Origin: Desulfobacterales bacterium
GTDB lineage: Bacteria; Desulfobacterota; UBA8473
Assembly: GCA_016209225.1 (NCBI GenBank)
Contig: JACQWO010000020.1
Location: forward strand, 1-54,410
Reading direction: 5' to 3'
Length of the DNA stretch: 54,410 nucleotides
Below, in pieces: positions 26,430-34,086 of this stretch (its first letter is position 1; each line of letters opens with the position of its first letter). Below the pieces are notes generated by a model, which saw nothing but the letters and a program-made list of their open reading frames with translations, was not told the DNA's origin and did not search any database. Made by a program: the position numbers and the translations under genes.

Positions 26430-26657
26430 TTAGACAACCTGATATACCTCAATGGCTATATCAGGACATAGGAAACTACAAGCTCCACAACCTGTACAAT
26501 CCTCCTGATTTATAAAAACAGGGAAATTATACCCCACACTGTTTATCTCCTCTCCCATTATCAAACATTCTTTGGGGCAGGAATCGACACAAAATGAACA
26601 TCCCTTGCAGAATTCTTTATTGATCTCAACCTCTATGACCTTCTTTTTTTTCTCCAT
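26430..26657 (-). CDS. 2-oxoacid:ferredoxin oxidoreductase, delta (ferredoxin-like) subunit
   Basis: A 75-residue protein with two 4Fe-4S motifs: CKGCSFCVDSCPKECL and CTGCGACSFLCP (CxxCxxCxxxCP twice). This is the bacterial-type ferredoxin domain of VorC/KorD/PorD. I start at ATG 26657 after gagggtaaaa; a TTG four codons upstream overlaps that site. It moves electrons from the TPP centre to free ferredoxin. Its position between beta and alpha in one run of four genes confirms the assignment. Confidence 0.92.
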   Translation of the reverse strand: MEKKKKVIEVEINKEFCKGCSFCVDSCPKECLIMGEEINSVGYNFPVFINQEDCTGCGACSFLCPDIAIEVYQVV

Positions 26658-26698
26658 TTTTACCCTCAATTTGATATTCTTGATATTCTTTTTAATCT

Positions 26699-27493
26699 CT
26701 AGTCGTTCTCTATCTGATATTTAATCTCTCGTTCATTCACATTCTTGAATTCACCTAGAGGGTACTCGGCAAGCATGTGTTTCTCAAACCACTCTCTCGC
26801 CTTCGTCGGACTCATCTTGAGCAAAGGCGGACATGCTGAGAGTACCTCAACAAAGCCGTATCCGATACCGTCTATCTGCTTCTGAAAAGCGGTTTTTATC
26901 GCTTTTTTAGTACGCTTGAACTGAGCCAATGTGTTTACCGCACAGCGAGCCGAATATACAACACCAGGCAACCCGGCCATTAATTCCGCTACGTGAATCG
27001 GGAAACCACCGGCTTCCGGTCTTCTTCCGTCAGGCGTCGTAGTTGTAACCTGACCAATCAAAGTTGTCGGAGCCAGCTGCCCCCCTGTTGTACCATAACC
27101 AGCATTGTTAAAGAACACAGTAGTAAGCTTTTCACCTCGAACCGTAGCATTTATTAAATCACCTATCCCGATGGCAGCTAAATCACCGTCCCCCTGAATG
27201 GTAAAAACTACTGCCTCCTCATTCAATCCACGTTTCACCCCGGTACCCACAGCCGGAGCCCTTCCATGTAACGCCTGCACAAAATCAACGTTCATGACGA
27301 ACATGGACATAGCATGACAACCAACACCTCCAATACCCACAACATTCCCCATAATCCCAAGCTCATCTATTACCTCACTTATTATCCGCCCTACTATTCC
27401 ATGCTGACAGCCAGAGCAAAGGGGTGATTTTGCTTGCATGAGAGACTTAGGTCGACCGCATATCAGTCTCCTTGGACTATCCTTCTCTTCCAT
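26699..27493 (-). CDS. 2-oxoacid:ferredoxin oxidoreductase, beta (TPP-binding) subunit
   Basis: A 264-residue protein. The N-terminal Cys motif CSGCQHGIVGR binds the cluster near TPP. The TPP-Mg motif is QGDGDLAAIGIGDLINA, followed by FFNNAGYG. TTGGQLAPTTLIGQVTTTT is typical of the VorA/KorB group rather than pyruvate-specific PorB. Val-Gly-Cys-His-Ala (GGVGCHA) supplies a further Cys. It is the first of the four subunit genes (ATG after aggaatt), 294 nt downstream of the binding protein at 27787. With the adjacent ADP-forming synthetase subunit it forms the usual peptide/amino-acid fermentation pair known from archaea and anaerobic bacteria. Confidence 0.9.
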   Translation of the reverse strand: MEEKDSPRRLICGRPKSLMQAKSPLCSGCQHGIVGRIISEVIDELGIMGNVVGIGGVGCHAMSMFVMNVDFVQALHGRAPAVGTGVKRGLNEEAVVFTIQGDGDLAAIGIGDLINATVRGEKLTTVFFNNAGYGTTGGQLAPTTLIGQVTTTTPDGRRPEAGGFPIHVAELMAGLPGVVYSARCAVNTLAQFKRTKKAIKTAFQKQIDGIGYGFVEVLSACPPLLKMSPTKAREWFEKHMLAEYPLGEFKNVNEREIKYQIEND

Positions 27494-27555
27494 ACTAATT
27501 CCTGCCTTTCTTTTAAATAAATATTTTGGAGCACAAATTGAAAAAAGAAATACTT

Positions 27556-27741
27556 TTAGATGATCTCCTCCTTTTTTAATTGCTCTATCTCGTGTTCACC
27601 ATATCCTCCCAATGTCCCCAGAACCTCCTCAGTGTGCTCCACCGGTTCAGGGGCGGCTTTTCTTGTCCCGGCTCGAGCCTCGCTAAAAGGCTGGAGAAAC
27701 TTTGACACATCAAATGAGTAAAATCGGCTATTTCGGATATC
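27556..27741 (-). pseudogene. Relic of a CaiB/BaiF family III CoA-transferase (C-terminus)
   Basis: A 61-codon minus-strand frame without start, bounded upstream by a stop, reads in part FLQPFSEARAGTRKAAPEPV, then EHTEEVLGTLGGYGEHEIEQ and LKKEEII before TAA. The block A-P-x-P-G/V-E-H-T-x-E-V-L followed by L-G-Y-x-x-x-E-I-x-x-L is the standard C-terminus of family III CoA-transferases. Roughly 340 upstream residues are missing, replaced by the tail of the binding-protein gene. It implies that a CoA-transferase once belonged to this acyl-CoA cluster before the insertion or deletion. The rest of 27494-27786 shows nothing else. Confidence 0.75.
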
Positions 27742-27786
27742 TTAAGATTTCATTTTTTATATTGTTAAGTGACTTTGGAGGGAAAG

Positions 27787-28986
27787 CTATTTCTCCAATT
27801 TTATCCAATCCGATATGGGTGTTAATAACCCTTCTTTGACATTAGCCTTATACATCTTTACATATCTAGACCCCTTATGGTCATCAGGTCCAAAGGTGAC
27901 AGAGCCACATAGTCCTCTCATATTAAAATCTTTGATTGACTCCAATGCATCAACCAACGCTTCACCATCAATGTCCTTTCCTGCCCTTTTTATCCCTTCT
28001 GCAAGGATTGTAGCATCGCCCCAACCCTGAGTATATGCCTTTGGTCTGTATGGTTTCTCTGTCCCAGGATGGTATTTTAAAGTCGCTTTTCTCATCTCCT
28101 CCAAGGCAGAGCCTTTATCATACCATGAACTGTAAATCGCTGTACCTATGTAATTGGAAGCTGCCTTTCCTGCAACCTTAACGGTATCCTCAGTACATGT
28201 ATACTGGGTGCCCAAAAAAGGGATGTCCGTTATACCCATCTGCATTGCAGATTTCATTATTACAATCGAATTGTCAACCAGAAGATGTAATACAATGAAG
28301 TCCGGGTTCCTTCTTTTAATATTCAGCGCCTGGGAAGTGGCATCCAATACCCCTGGGTTTACGATCTCAATACTGACAATATCTATGCCGTATTTGTCTT
28401 TGTACTTCTCTGCCGCCTTAAAACCGAGCTTGCCATGCTCGGTATCATTATACACAAAGGCTATTCTGGGATTTTTCTTCTTCAGATCACTCACTATATA
28501 CTGAAATATAAGTTGAATTTGATCCTCATAGGTCGGTCCACTGGCAAACATATAACGCTTAGGTGGTATCACCACCCTGTCGGATGAAGGAGGAATAACA
28601 CAGGGCATCTTGTCTTTAAGGATAGCTGAAGTGAGCGCAAAGATACCAGCACTGGATGCCGGACCAAGTAAGGCAAGTACCTGATCCTTTAATAAGAGCT
28701 TCTTATATGCAGATATAGTCGCAGGGATCGAATATCTGTCATCCTCAATGATTAACTTGATTTTCCTTCCATTGATTCCGCCGTTTTCGTTTACCCATTG
28801 AAAGTAGTTTTTAAACGCCTTAGAAGCAGGAACAGTCACAGGGGTCGCCGGACCTGTCTGGTCATATATAACCCCCATCCTGATCTCGGAATCCGTAACA
28901 CCTCTCACCTCTTTACTAAACCCATAATCACATATCAAAAACACAGAAATAGCCACCATAAGTAAAACTATACTAACTTTCTTCAT
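27787..28986 (-). CDS. Periplasmic ligand-binding protein, Peripla_BP_6 type (copy 13, separate from array)
   Basis: A 399-residue protein. The ATG follows agggaggatattcagg. The signal peptide is cleaved near GFS (residue 24). The Cys in F-L-I-C-D-Y lacks a good lipobox, so I treat it as soluble. The mature part opens KEVRGVTDSEIRMGVIYDQT. The ligand loop is GPASSAGIFAL and the hinge SWYDKGSA. It is nearest the GPxSxG subgroup. It heads the minus-strand run and stands upstream of the 2-oxoacid oxidoreductase, whereas the other twelve copies lie downstream of the ADP-forming synthetase. It may therefore be the founding, metabolically coupled copy (inference). Confidence 0.9.
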   Translation of the reverse strand: MKKVSIVLLMVAISVFLICDYGFSKEVRGVTDSEIRMGVIYDQTGPATPVTVPASKAFKNYFQWVNENGGINGRKIKLIIEDDRYSIPATISAYKKLLLKDQVLALLGPASSAGIFALTSAILKDKMPCVIPPSSDRVVIPPKRYMFASGPTYEDQIQLIFQYIVSDLKKKNPRIAFVYNDTEHGKLGFKAAEKYKDKYGIDIVSIEIVNPGVLDATSQALNIKRRNPDFIVLHLLVDNSIVIMKSAMQMGITDIPFLGTQYTCTEDTVKVAGKAASNYIGTAIYSSWYDKGSALEEMRKATLKYHPGTEKPYRPKAYTQGWGDATILAEGIKRAGKDIDGEALVDALESIKDFNMRGLCGSVTFGPDDHKGSRYVKMYKANVKEGLLTPISDWIKLEK

Positions 28987-29402
28987 CCTGAATATCCTCC
29001 CTTCCTAGTGTTCTTTTTTAACCTTATTTTAAAGGACCTTTTATAAATCTTAGGTTAAATCCTCCCTTGTTTTCTTATAATACAAGACTCATATTTCACA
29101 AAGCTCCTATAGTAGCAAATGAGTGTCTGTCTCTAGATAATTCATTATCACTAATTGGCATTCGACTATAATGTATACTATAATGTATGTGTTCATGTAA
29201 AGCTTTTATTTATAATCTAACTTAAAATGGATTCATATCATTAACCATCAGGAATGTGAAGCTTGATTAAGCTTTCGGTAAACCCCACCATTGTAGGGAG
29301 TGGCTTTTATAGGCAAAAAATCTTGACATTAACCTGGATATATAATAAAGAAAAGGCAATTGTAATTATACTAGGTTAATTGTACAAACAAGGGACAGAC
29401 AA
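28987..29402. other. Divergent regulatory region between the binding-protein/oxidoreductase run and nadB
   Basis: A 416-nt AT-rich region with no gene. It must hold the promoters for the minus-strand run and for nadB. On the minus strand a possible -35 TTTACA (29196-29201) and -10 TATACA (29172-29177) are 18 nt apart, with the -10 inside a 12-bp tandem repeat. On the plus strand TTGACA (29323-29328) is followed by TAAAGA at 17 nt and by TATAAT at only 12 nt, so the nadB promoter is uncertain. No riboswitch or terminator is clear. Confidence 0.45.
29165..29188. repeat. Exact 12-bp tandem repeat in the divergent promoter region
   Basis: actataatgtat occurs twice without gap. Each unit contains a -10-like hexamer on both strands (TATAAT on plus, TATAGT on minus). 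It could be an operator bound by a dimer on one helix face (period near 12 bp is slightly over one turn), or simply two stacked -10 elements. It lies about 180 nt upstream of the copy 13 start. Confidence 0.6.
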
Positions 29403-31031
29403 TTGGAGATAAAGACTGACTTTCTGGTTATAGGGAGTGGCATTGCCGGATTGACATTTGCCCTCAAGGTCTCAAAATATGGTACTGTCGCAATTGTTAC
29501 TAAAAAAAACAAGATAGAATCAAGTACCAACTACGCCCAGGGTGGCATCGCATCGGTTTTGAATCATGGTGATAGCTTCGATCTACACATTAAGGACACC
29601 TTGATAACCGGTGACGGACTCTGCCATGAGGATGTGGTCAAGATGGTTGTGGAGAACGGCCCTGACAGAATAAGAGACCTGGAAGGCTGGGGGGTAAAAT
29701 TTACCGGCGGTGAAGGGGATACCGGTTCTAAATACGATCTGGGTAAAGAGGGTGGACACTCAAAGAGGAGGATTGTCCATGCCTCAGATTTTACCGGTCA
29801 AGCAATAGAAAAGGCATTAATAGAAAAGATAGAATCGAATAAAAACATCAAATTATATGAAAATACGATTGCCATAGACCTTATTATCCAGTCAAAGGTC
29901 AACAAGTGGGGAAGATTTGGTGTAGACAGAGAGGATACGTGCTGGGGGGCATATGTCCTGGATATTAATGGAAACGCCATTTATACCTTCCTTTCGAAAG
30001 TGACCCTCCTGGCTACTGGAGGAGCAGGTAAGGTCTATCTTATCACCAGCAATCCCGATATTGCTACCGGGGATGGAATGGCAATGGCATACAGGGCAGG
30101 CGCCAGGATAGCCAACATGGAATTCATCCAATTTCACCCAACCTGTCTATATCACCCTGAGGCAAAGTCCTTCTTAATATCTGAAGCCCTCAGAGGAGAA
30201 GGAGGTATTCTCAGGCTGGGAGACGGTACACCTTTTATGAAGACATACCATTCCTCAGGGGATCTGGCGCCAAGAGACATAGTGGCCCGGGCGATTGACA
30301 ATGAATTGAAAAAGAGCGGTGATGATTGTGTGTTTCTAGACATCAGCCACAGGGACGCTGATTTAATCAAACGGAGGTTCCCCAATATTTACGAAAGGTG
30401 CCTTTCCTTCGGGATTGACATGACAAAGGAACTCCTTCCGGTTGTTCCTGCTGCTCATTATATATGTGGTGGAGTAGTGACGGATATCAACGGAGAGACC
30501 AGTATAAAAAAGCTCTATGCCTGTGGAGAAGCAGCCTTTACCGGACTCCACGGAGCAAATAGACTGGCAAGCAATTCTCTTTTAGAGGCATTGGTATTCA
30601 GTCATAGTGCATCTATCAAAAGTGTCAAGGATCTCAAGGACGATCGAAAAAGCCCTCCCCAGATTCCGCAATGGGATTCCAGTGGTGCCGTAGATAGCGA
30701 CGAGTCTGTAGTTGTATCTCAAAACTGGGACGAGATCAGACGTCTTATGTGGAACTATGTAGGCATTGTGAGATCCGATAAAAGGCTAAACAGGGCCAAA
30801 AGGAGAATTCAACTTCTTCAAGAAGAGATAACGGAATATTACTGGAATTTTACCATAACCAGCGATCTGGTAGAGTTGAGAAATATAGCCTTAGTAGCCA
30901 GGCTGATAATTGACTCTGCCCTGACAAGAAAGGAAAGCAGAGGCCTACATTTCAATAGAGACTATCCAGAAAGAAATGATACAAATTGGAAAACAGATAC
31001 CATTGTTGATCCCAGAGGAAGAATACAATGA
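29403..31031 (+). CDS. nadB: L-aspartate oxidase
   Basis: A 542-residue FAD enzyme that oxidises L-aspartate to iminoaspartate, the first step of de novo NAD synthesis. In anaerobes fumarate can serve as acceptor. FAD motif: VIGSGIAGL (residues 9-17). [13 protein letters not shown] follows, then [20 protein letters not shown] with the active-site His, LRGEGG, and [17 protein letters not shown], all typical of NadB rather than SdhA/FrdA. The start is a TTG after caaggga; no ATG fits upstream. nadA and nadC are not adjacent. The stop overlaps the next start by 4 nt (ATGA), so the thioesterase gene is translationally coupled. Confidence 0.93.
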   Translation: MEIKTDFLVIGSGIAGLTFALKVSKYGTVAIVTKKNKIESSTNYAQGGIASVLNHGDSFDLHIKDTLITGDGLCHEDVVKMVVENGPDRIRDLEGWGVKFTGGEGDTGSKYDLGKEGGHSKRRIVHASDFTGQAIEKALIEKIESNKNIKLYENTIAIDLIIQSKVNKWGRFGVDREDTCWGAYVLDINGNAIYTFLSKVTLLATGGAGKVYLITSNPDIATGDGMAMAYRAGARIANMEFIQFHPTCLYHPEAKSFLISEALRGEGGILRLGDGTPFMKTYHSSGDLAPRDIVARAIDNELKKSGDDCVFLDISHRDADLIKRRFPNIYERCLSFGIDMTKELLPVVPAAHYICGGVVTDINGETSIKKLYACGEAAFTGLHGANRLASNSLLEALVFSHSASIKSVKDLKDDRKSPPQIPQWDSSGAVDSDESVVVSQNWDEIRRLMWNYVGIVRSDKRLNRAKRRIQLLQEEITEYYWNFTITSDLVELRNIALVARLIIDSALTRKESRGLHFNRDYPERNDTNWKTDTIVDPRGRIQ

Positions 31032-31447
31032 GTGTTAAAACAAAAAGCAATATTTCCCATGATGTTCATTCCATATCTGAAATGAGTAACAATTCCAGTT
31101 ATGCAAAGCTCCTTGGATTAAAAGTAATTGAAGTTTCTAAAGGTAAAGCAAGGATATCCCTGAAGCTGAAGCAGGAGTTGCTAAATCCCTCAAAGGCTCC
31201 TCACGGTGGTGCCATCCTGTCATTAGCCGATCACACTTGTGGAACCGCAGCTATGACCTTGGGGCCGTGTGTTGGGGGTCAGTTCAGTGTTAATTTCATT
31301 TCTTCTCCCAAGATAGATGAAGATATAGTTGCCGAGGCATGGGTAATCCACAATGGGCGTAAGACAAGAATAATAGAAGTAGAGGTCAAAGACCAGAGCG
31401 ATAGATTGGTAGCGAAAGGGACAGCCGTAGGTATAGTTTTAGAATAA
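31028..31447 (+). CDS. PaaI-type hotdog-fold acyl-CoA thioesterase
   Basis: A 139-residue single hotdog domain. Signature: [20 protein letters not shown] with the H-G-G motif, followed by a helix ending in the acidic residue of ADHTCG (catalytic acid position in PaaI/YbgC-like thioesterases). The C-terminal strand is [24 protein letters not shown]. Substrates are usually aryl- or acyl-CoA thioesters that need release of CoA. ATG overlaps the nadB stop (ATGA), so the two are one operon. A link between NAD synthesis and a thioesterase is not obvious; the general acyl-CoA theme of the region explains it better. Confidence 0.88.
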   Translation: MSVKTKSNISHDVHSISEMSNNSSYAKLLGLKVIEVSKGKARISLKLKQELLNPSKAPHGGAILSLADHTCGTAAMTLGPCVGGQFSVNFISSPKIDEDIVAEAWVIHNGRKTRIIEVEVKDQSDRLVAKGTAVGIVLE

Positions 31448-31462
31448 CAGTGGTAAAACTTT

Positions 31463-31768
31463 TTAATCCTTATGCCATGGAAGCCTGGCCTCTGGATTGC
31501 TCCAGAAAATGGATAGGTATACAGAGATCACAATTGCTCCCAGCCAGAAAGCCACTATCTGGGAAGGTTCCCATGTGTCCGTTTTGGATAAGTGCATTAT
31601 CACCTCTCCAACAGCAAAGTTGATCAATCCCCAGATCACATTGGTCAAAGGACGTGACTTGCGGGCGAAGGGAGTCATGTGAGTCTTGCCACAGATCCCT
31701 TGAATGAAATGGGGAATCCCATTGAAATAAAAAATAGCTGCAAAGAAAAAACCTATTAACCTGATCAT
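31463..31768 (-). CDS. Small integral membrane protein of unknown function
   Basis: A 101-residue protein with three likely membrane helices: residues 3-22 (LIGFFFAAIFYFNGIPHFIQ), 45-60 (IWGLINFAVGEVIMHL) and 70-88 (IVAFWLGAIVISVYLSIFW). The first helix contains N-G-I-P-H-F, a pattern I recall from small DUF-type membrane proteins with a His near the bilayer surface. ATG follows gaaaggaggaaaggatt. It stands before the nitronate-monooxygenase-like gene in opposite order of transcription flow, i.e. downstream of it. Function unknown. Confidence 0.65.
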   Translation of the reverse strand: MIRLIGFFFAAIFYFNGIPHFIQGICGKTHMTPFARKSRPLTNVIWGLINFAVGEVIMHLSKTDTWEPSQIVAFWLGAIVISVYLSIFWSNPEARLPWHKD

Positions 31769-31806
31769 AATCCTTTCCTCCTTTCTAGAAAACCCTTAAC
31801 TACTAT

Positions 31807-32775
31807 CTAACCCCTTATCCCACCGAAAACCCCGCTTTTTAGAATCTCTTCAGCGCCATTAATAATGCTGTCTATGAGTTCCTTCACAGTTAATATCTTA
31901 TCTATTCCGCTTACAGCCAGAGAGCCAGGAGCAAGTTTTAGTACTTCATCACTTTCAAACGACGTATCAGCATCAGGGTCTTCCTTCAATAAAACCCTCT
32001 CCAGCTTCATCATCCACTCACCATGGGGAATTTTTCCTCTAAGTTTCATAACCTTTTCCATGTCCAGAGGGTTAGGTGGGGCCAAAATCTTTTTCATAAG
32101 CTTAGGGTCAGACGGATCAACATCCACAAGATATTGCTTATGATGTTCTGTTATGGGACATTCTTTAGTGGCCATAAAGGCTGTTCCCATATATGCTGCC
32201 TCTGCCCCCATTGCCAAAGAAGCCAGAAATCCCCGAGCATCTCCAATACCGCCGGCTGCAATTACCGGTATCTTTATCTGTTTAACTGCCCATGTTATAC
32301 TGGTAAGTGTAGGAAGTTGGTCCACACTCTTAAATCCGACCCCCTCCATGCCAACAATAACAACTGCATCAGCCCCCTGTTTCTCAGCTACTATTGCATG
32401 CTTAACAGTAGCTACCTTGTGAATCCACTTAACCCCGGCCTCCTTCAGTCGCTTTCCATGATCAGTGGCTTGAAATGCTGAGGTTTCAACGACAGGGATG
32501 CCCTCCTCAATGGCAACTTCCCGCATCTCATCGATATGCGGACACATCCCCACAGTAAGATTCACACAGATAGGCTTATTAGTCATGGATCTGGCTTTTC
32601 GTATATCTTCCCTGAGCCTTTCCGGGGTTTTCAAAGCCCCTGCAGTAATAATACCCAACCCCCCTGCCTCGGAGACAGGCGCCGCAATCGCTGAAGTGCC
32701 GAATCCTCCGTATGACCCTTGAATAATAGGATACTTTATACCCAGCATCTCTGTAACTCTAGTCTTCCATTCCAT
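31807..32775 (-). CDS. FMN-dependent nitronate monooxygenase / FabK-like oxidoreductase
   Basis: A 322-residue TIM barrel of the 2-nitropropane dioxygenase (NMO/FabK) family. Typical segments: MLGIKYPIIQGSYGGFGTSA at the start, then NKPICVNLTVG, KQGADAVVIVGMEGVGF, and the FMN phosphate site IPVIAAGGIGDARGFLASLA followed by GAEAAYMGTAFMATKECP. NMO and FabK cannot be split safely on motifs. The end (DSIINGAEEILKSGVFGGIRG) is normal. ATG follows aggggaggtgaaac. The short distance (12 nt) to the bactofilin gene upstream suggests co-transcription with the cell-wall genes, though a functional link is unclear. Confidence 0.87.
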   Translation of the reverse strand: MEWKTRVTEMLGIKYPIIQGSYGGFGTSAIAAPVSEAGGLGIITAGALKTPERLREDIRKARSMTNKPICVNLTVGMCPHIDEMREVAIEEGIPVVETSAFQATDHGKRLKEAGVKWIHKVATVKHAIVAEKQGADAVVIVGMEGVGFKSVDQLPTLTSITWAVKQIKIPVIAAGGIGDARGFLASLAMGAEAAYMGTAFMATKECPITEHHKQYLVDVDPSDPKLMKKILAPPNPLDMEKVMKLRGKIPHGEWMMKLERVLLKEDPDADTSFESDEVLKLAPGSLAVSGIDKILTVKELIDSIINGAEEILKSGVFGGIRG

Positions 32776-32787
32776 GTTTCACCTCCC

Positions 32788-33183
32788 CTAAGACACCTTT
32801 TCCTTTGCCTGCAGTTCAACCACGTTTGATTCTTCTCTGAACATTGAAGAACGGCCGTTAAACATTGCGCCTTCTGCAATGCTGAGTTTGCTTGTCGTAA
32901 TCTCCCCTGTAACCTGTCCTTTTGCCTTAATCTCTATAATTTCTCTGGCGTTCAGATTGCCGTCAACCCTGCCTCCGACAATAATGCCTCTTGAGACGGT
33001 ATCGCCTTTAAGATGCGCTGTTTCTCCAAGTATGAGCCAGTTAGCTTCAATATTGCCTTCAACTGTGCCGTCAACCCGCAGTGTTCCCTGTGTTTTTATG
33101 TCACCTTTGAAATGACAGTTGCTGCCGATAAATGATCCGAGCTTTTCTGTGTTTTTTGAAAACATTGAACCAATTGAACCCAT
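32788..33183 (-). CDS. Bactofilin (polymer-forming cytoskeletal protein)
   Basis: A 131-residue protein with the bactofilin beta-helix: SFIGSNCHFKGDIKTQGTLR, then VDGTVEGNIEANWLILGETA and GGRVDGNLNAREIIEIKAKG, repeating G-x-I/V turns. Short flexible tails flank it. Bactofilins self-assemble into filaments at the membrane without nucleotide and position peptidoglycan enzymes; CcmA of Helicobacter is one. Here the gene directly follows an M23 endopeptidase (15 nt), as ccmA does in the csd1-ccmA-csd2 locus, which supports a role in cell shape. The start ATG follows gggaggaattaagaa. Confidence 0.92.
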   Translation of the reverse strand: MGSIGSMFSKNTEKLGSFIGSNCHFKGDIKTQGTLRVDGTVEGNIEANWLILGETAHLKGDTVSRGIIVGGRVDGNLNAREIIEIKAKGQVTGEITTSKLSIAEGAMFNGRSSMFREESNVVELQAKEKVS

Positions 33184-33198
33184 TTCTTAATTCCTCCC

Positions 33199-34023
33199 TT
33201 AGATAAAAGGTTTCAGATTAACAGGACTGCCGTTTTTCCATACTTCGTAATGAAGATGGGGACCCGTTACATCTCCTGTCGAGCCGACATAGGACACGAC
33301 ATCTCCTCTTTTTACCCTCTGGCCTATCTTAACCGCATTCATCTTGTTATGGGCATAAACCGTTGAAAATCCAAAACCGTGCTCAACAACTACAACGTTG
33401 CCGCTACCGCCGTGCCATCCGGCAAAACTCACTATGCCGTCAGCAGTGACTGTAACAGGATTGCCCGGAGAGGCGCTTATATCTATTCCGTTGTGAAAAT
33501 CTTTTTCACCGGTTACAGGATGCTTCCTTTTGCCATAGGGTGAAGTTACATTCCCTATGAGAGGCCAGCCTTTGGGTGTTGCCATGTAAAGGTCTCTTCG
33601 CTGGCTCAGGTAATCTTTTATCTCACCAACGTCTTCAACCGTATTTTTTATCTGCTGCTTCAGAGCTTCCATGTCAATTACGCCGCTGTCTGATGTATCC
33701 ACGTTTTCAAGAACCTTTTCTTTGGATTTCAGAGAAAAGAGTTTTTTGAACTCAGCTTCCGCTTTTTTAAGCGCTGACATTGTTGTCTTCATTTCCAGAA
33801 ACTCGTCGGAATAATACTGAACCTTCTCCTGCATCCTGTAATATTCAAGCGTGTCAATAGCTATTGAGAAGACATAACCGGTTCCAATGAGCCAGAGGAG
33901 CACTGAAATGAATATGCCTATAGAAGGTATCTTGAGACTGAACGGTTTTCTGCTGCTGTGAGGTATTACCATTATAGTTATCGGAGTAAATGCTTTTTTA
34001 AGCAGAAATCTCATTCTAAGCAT
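33199..34023 (-). CDS. Membrane-anchored M23 (LytM) peptidoglycan endopeptidase
   Basis: I start at the ATG at 34023 (MLRMRFLLKK, 274 aa); the longer TTG frame at 34050 contains the ribosome site aaaggaggt inside its codons. One membrane helix (about 32-55), then a coiled coil (about 60-105), then the LytM domain. It has the zinc ligands H177 and D181 (FHNGID) and the H-x-H motif HLH (256-258) in TGPHLHYEVW, all intact, so it should be an active enzyme cutting peptide cross-bridges. The layout equals Csd1/Csd2-type and other M23 shape enzymes paired with bactofilin. The adjacent bactofilin is the likely partner. Confidence 0.92.
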   Translation of the reverse strand: MLRMRFLLKKAFTPITIMVIPHSSRKPFSLKIPSIGIFISVLLWLIGTGYVFSIAIDTLEYYRMQEKVQYYSDEFLEMKTTMSALKKAEAEFKKLFSLKSKEKVLENVDTSDSGVIDMEALKQQIKNTVEDVGEIKDYLSQRRDLYMATPKGWPLIGNVTSPYGKRKHPVTGEKDFHNGIDISASPGNPVTVTADGIVSFAGWHGGSGNVVVVEHGFGFSTVYAHNKMNAVKIGQRVKRGDVVSYVGSTGDVTGPHLHYEVWKNGSPVNLKPFI

Positions 34024-34086
34024 ATCTTCCGCCCTGACCTCCTTTCTCAATATTGCCTCTTACAAAAGAATCAACCCCCGTCTCGA

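Noticed and set aside
28900-28990. Copy 13 as a lipoprotein because of a Cys in its signal peptide
   Set aside because: The residues before the Cys (F-L-I) do not form a lipobox, and the cleavage site GFS-KE downstream is better. The other copies lack a Cys altogether.
29323-29346. A perfect TTGACA plus TATAAT promoter for nadB
   Set aside because: The two hexamers are only 12 nt apart, too close for sigma70. A weaker TAAAGA at 17 nt is possible, so no promoter feature is claimed.
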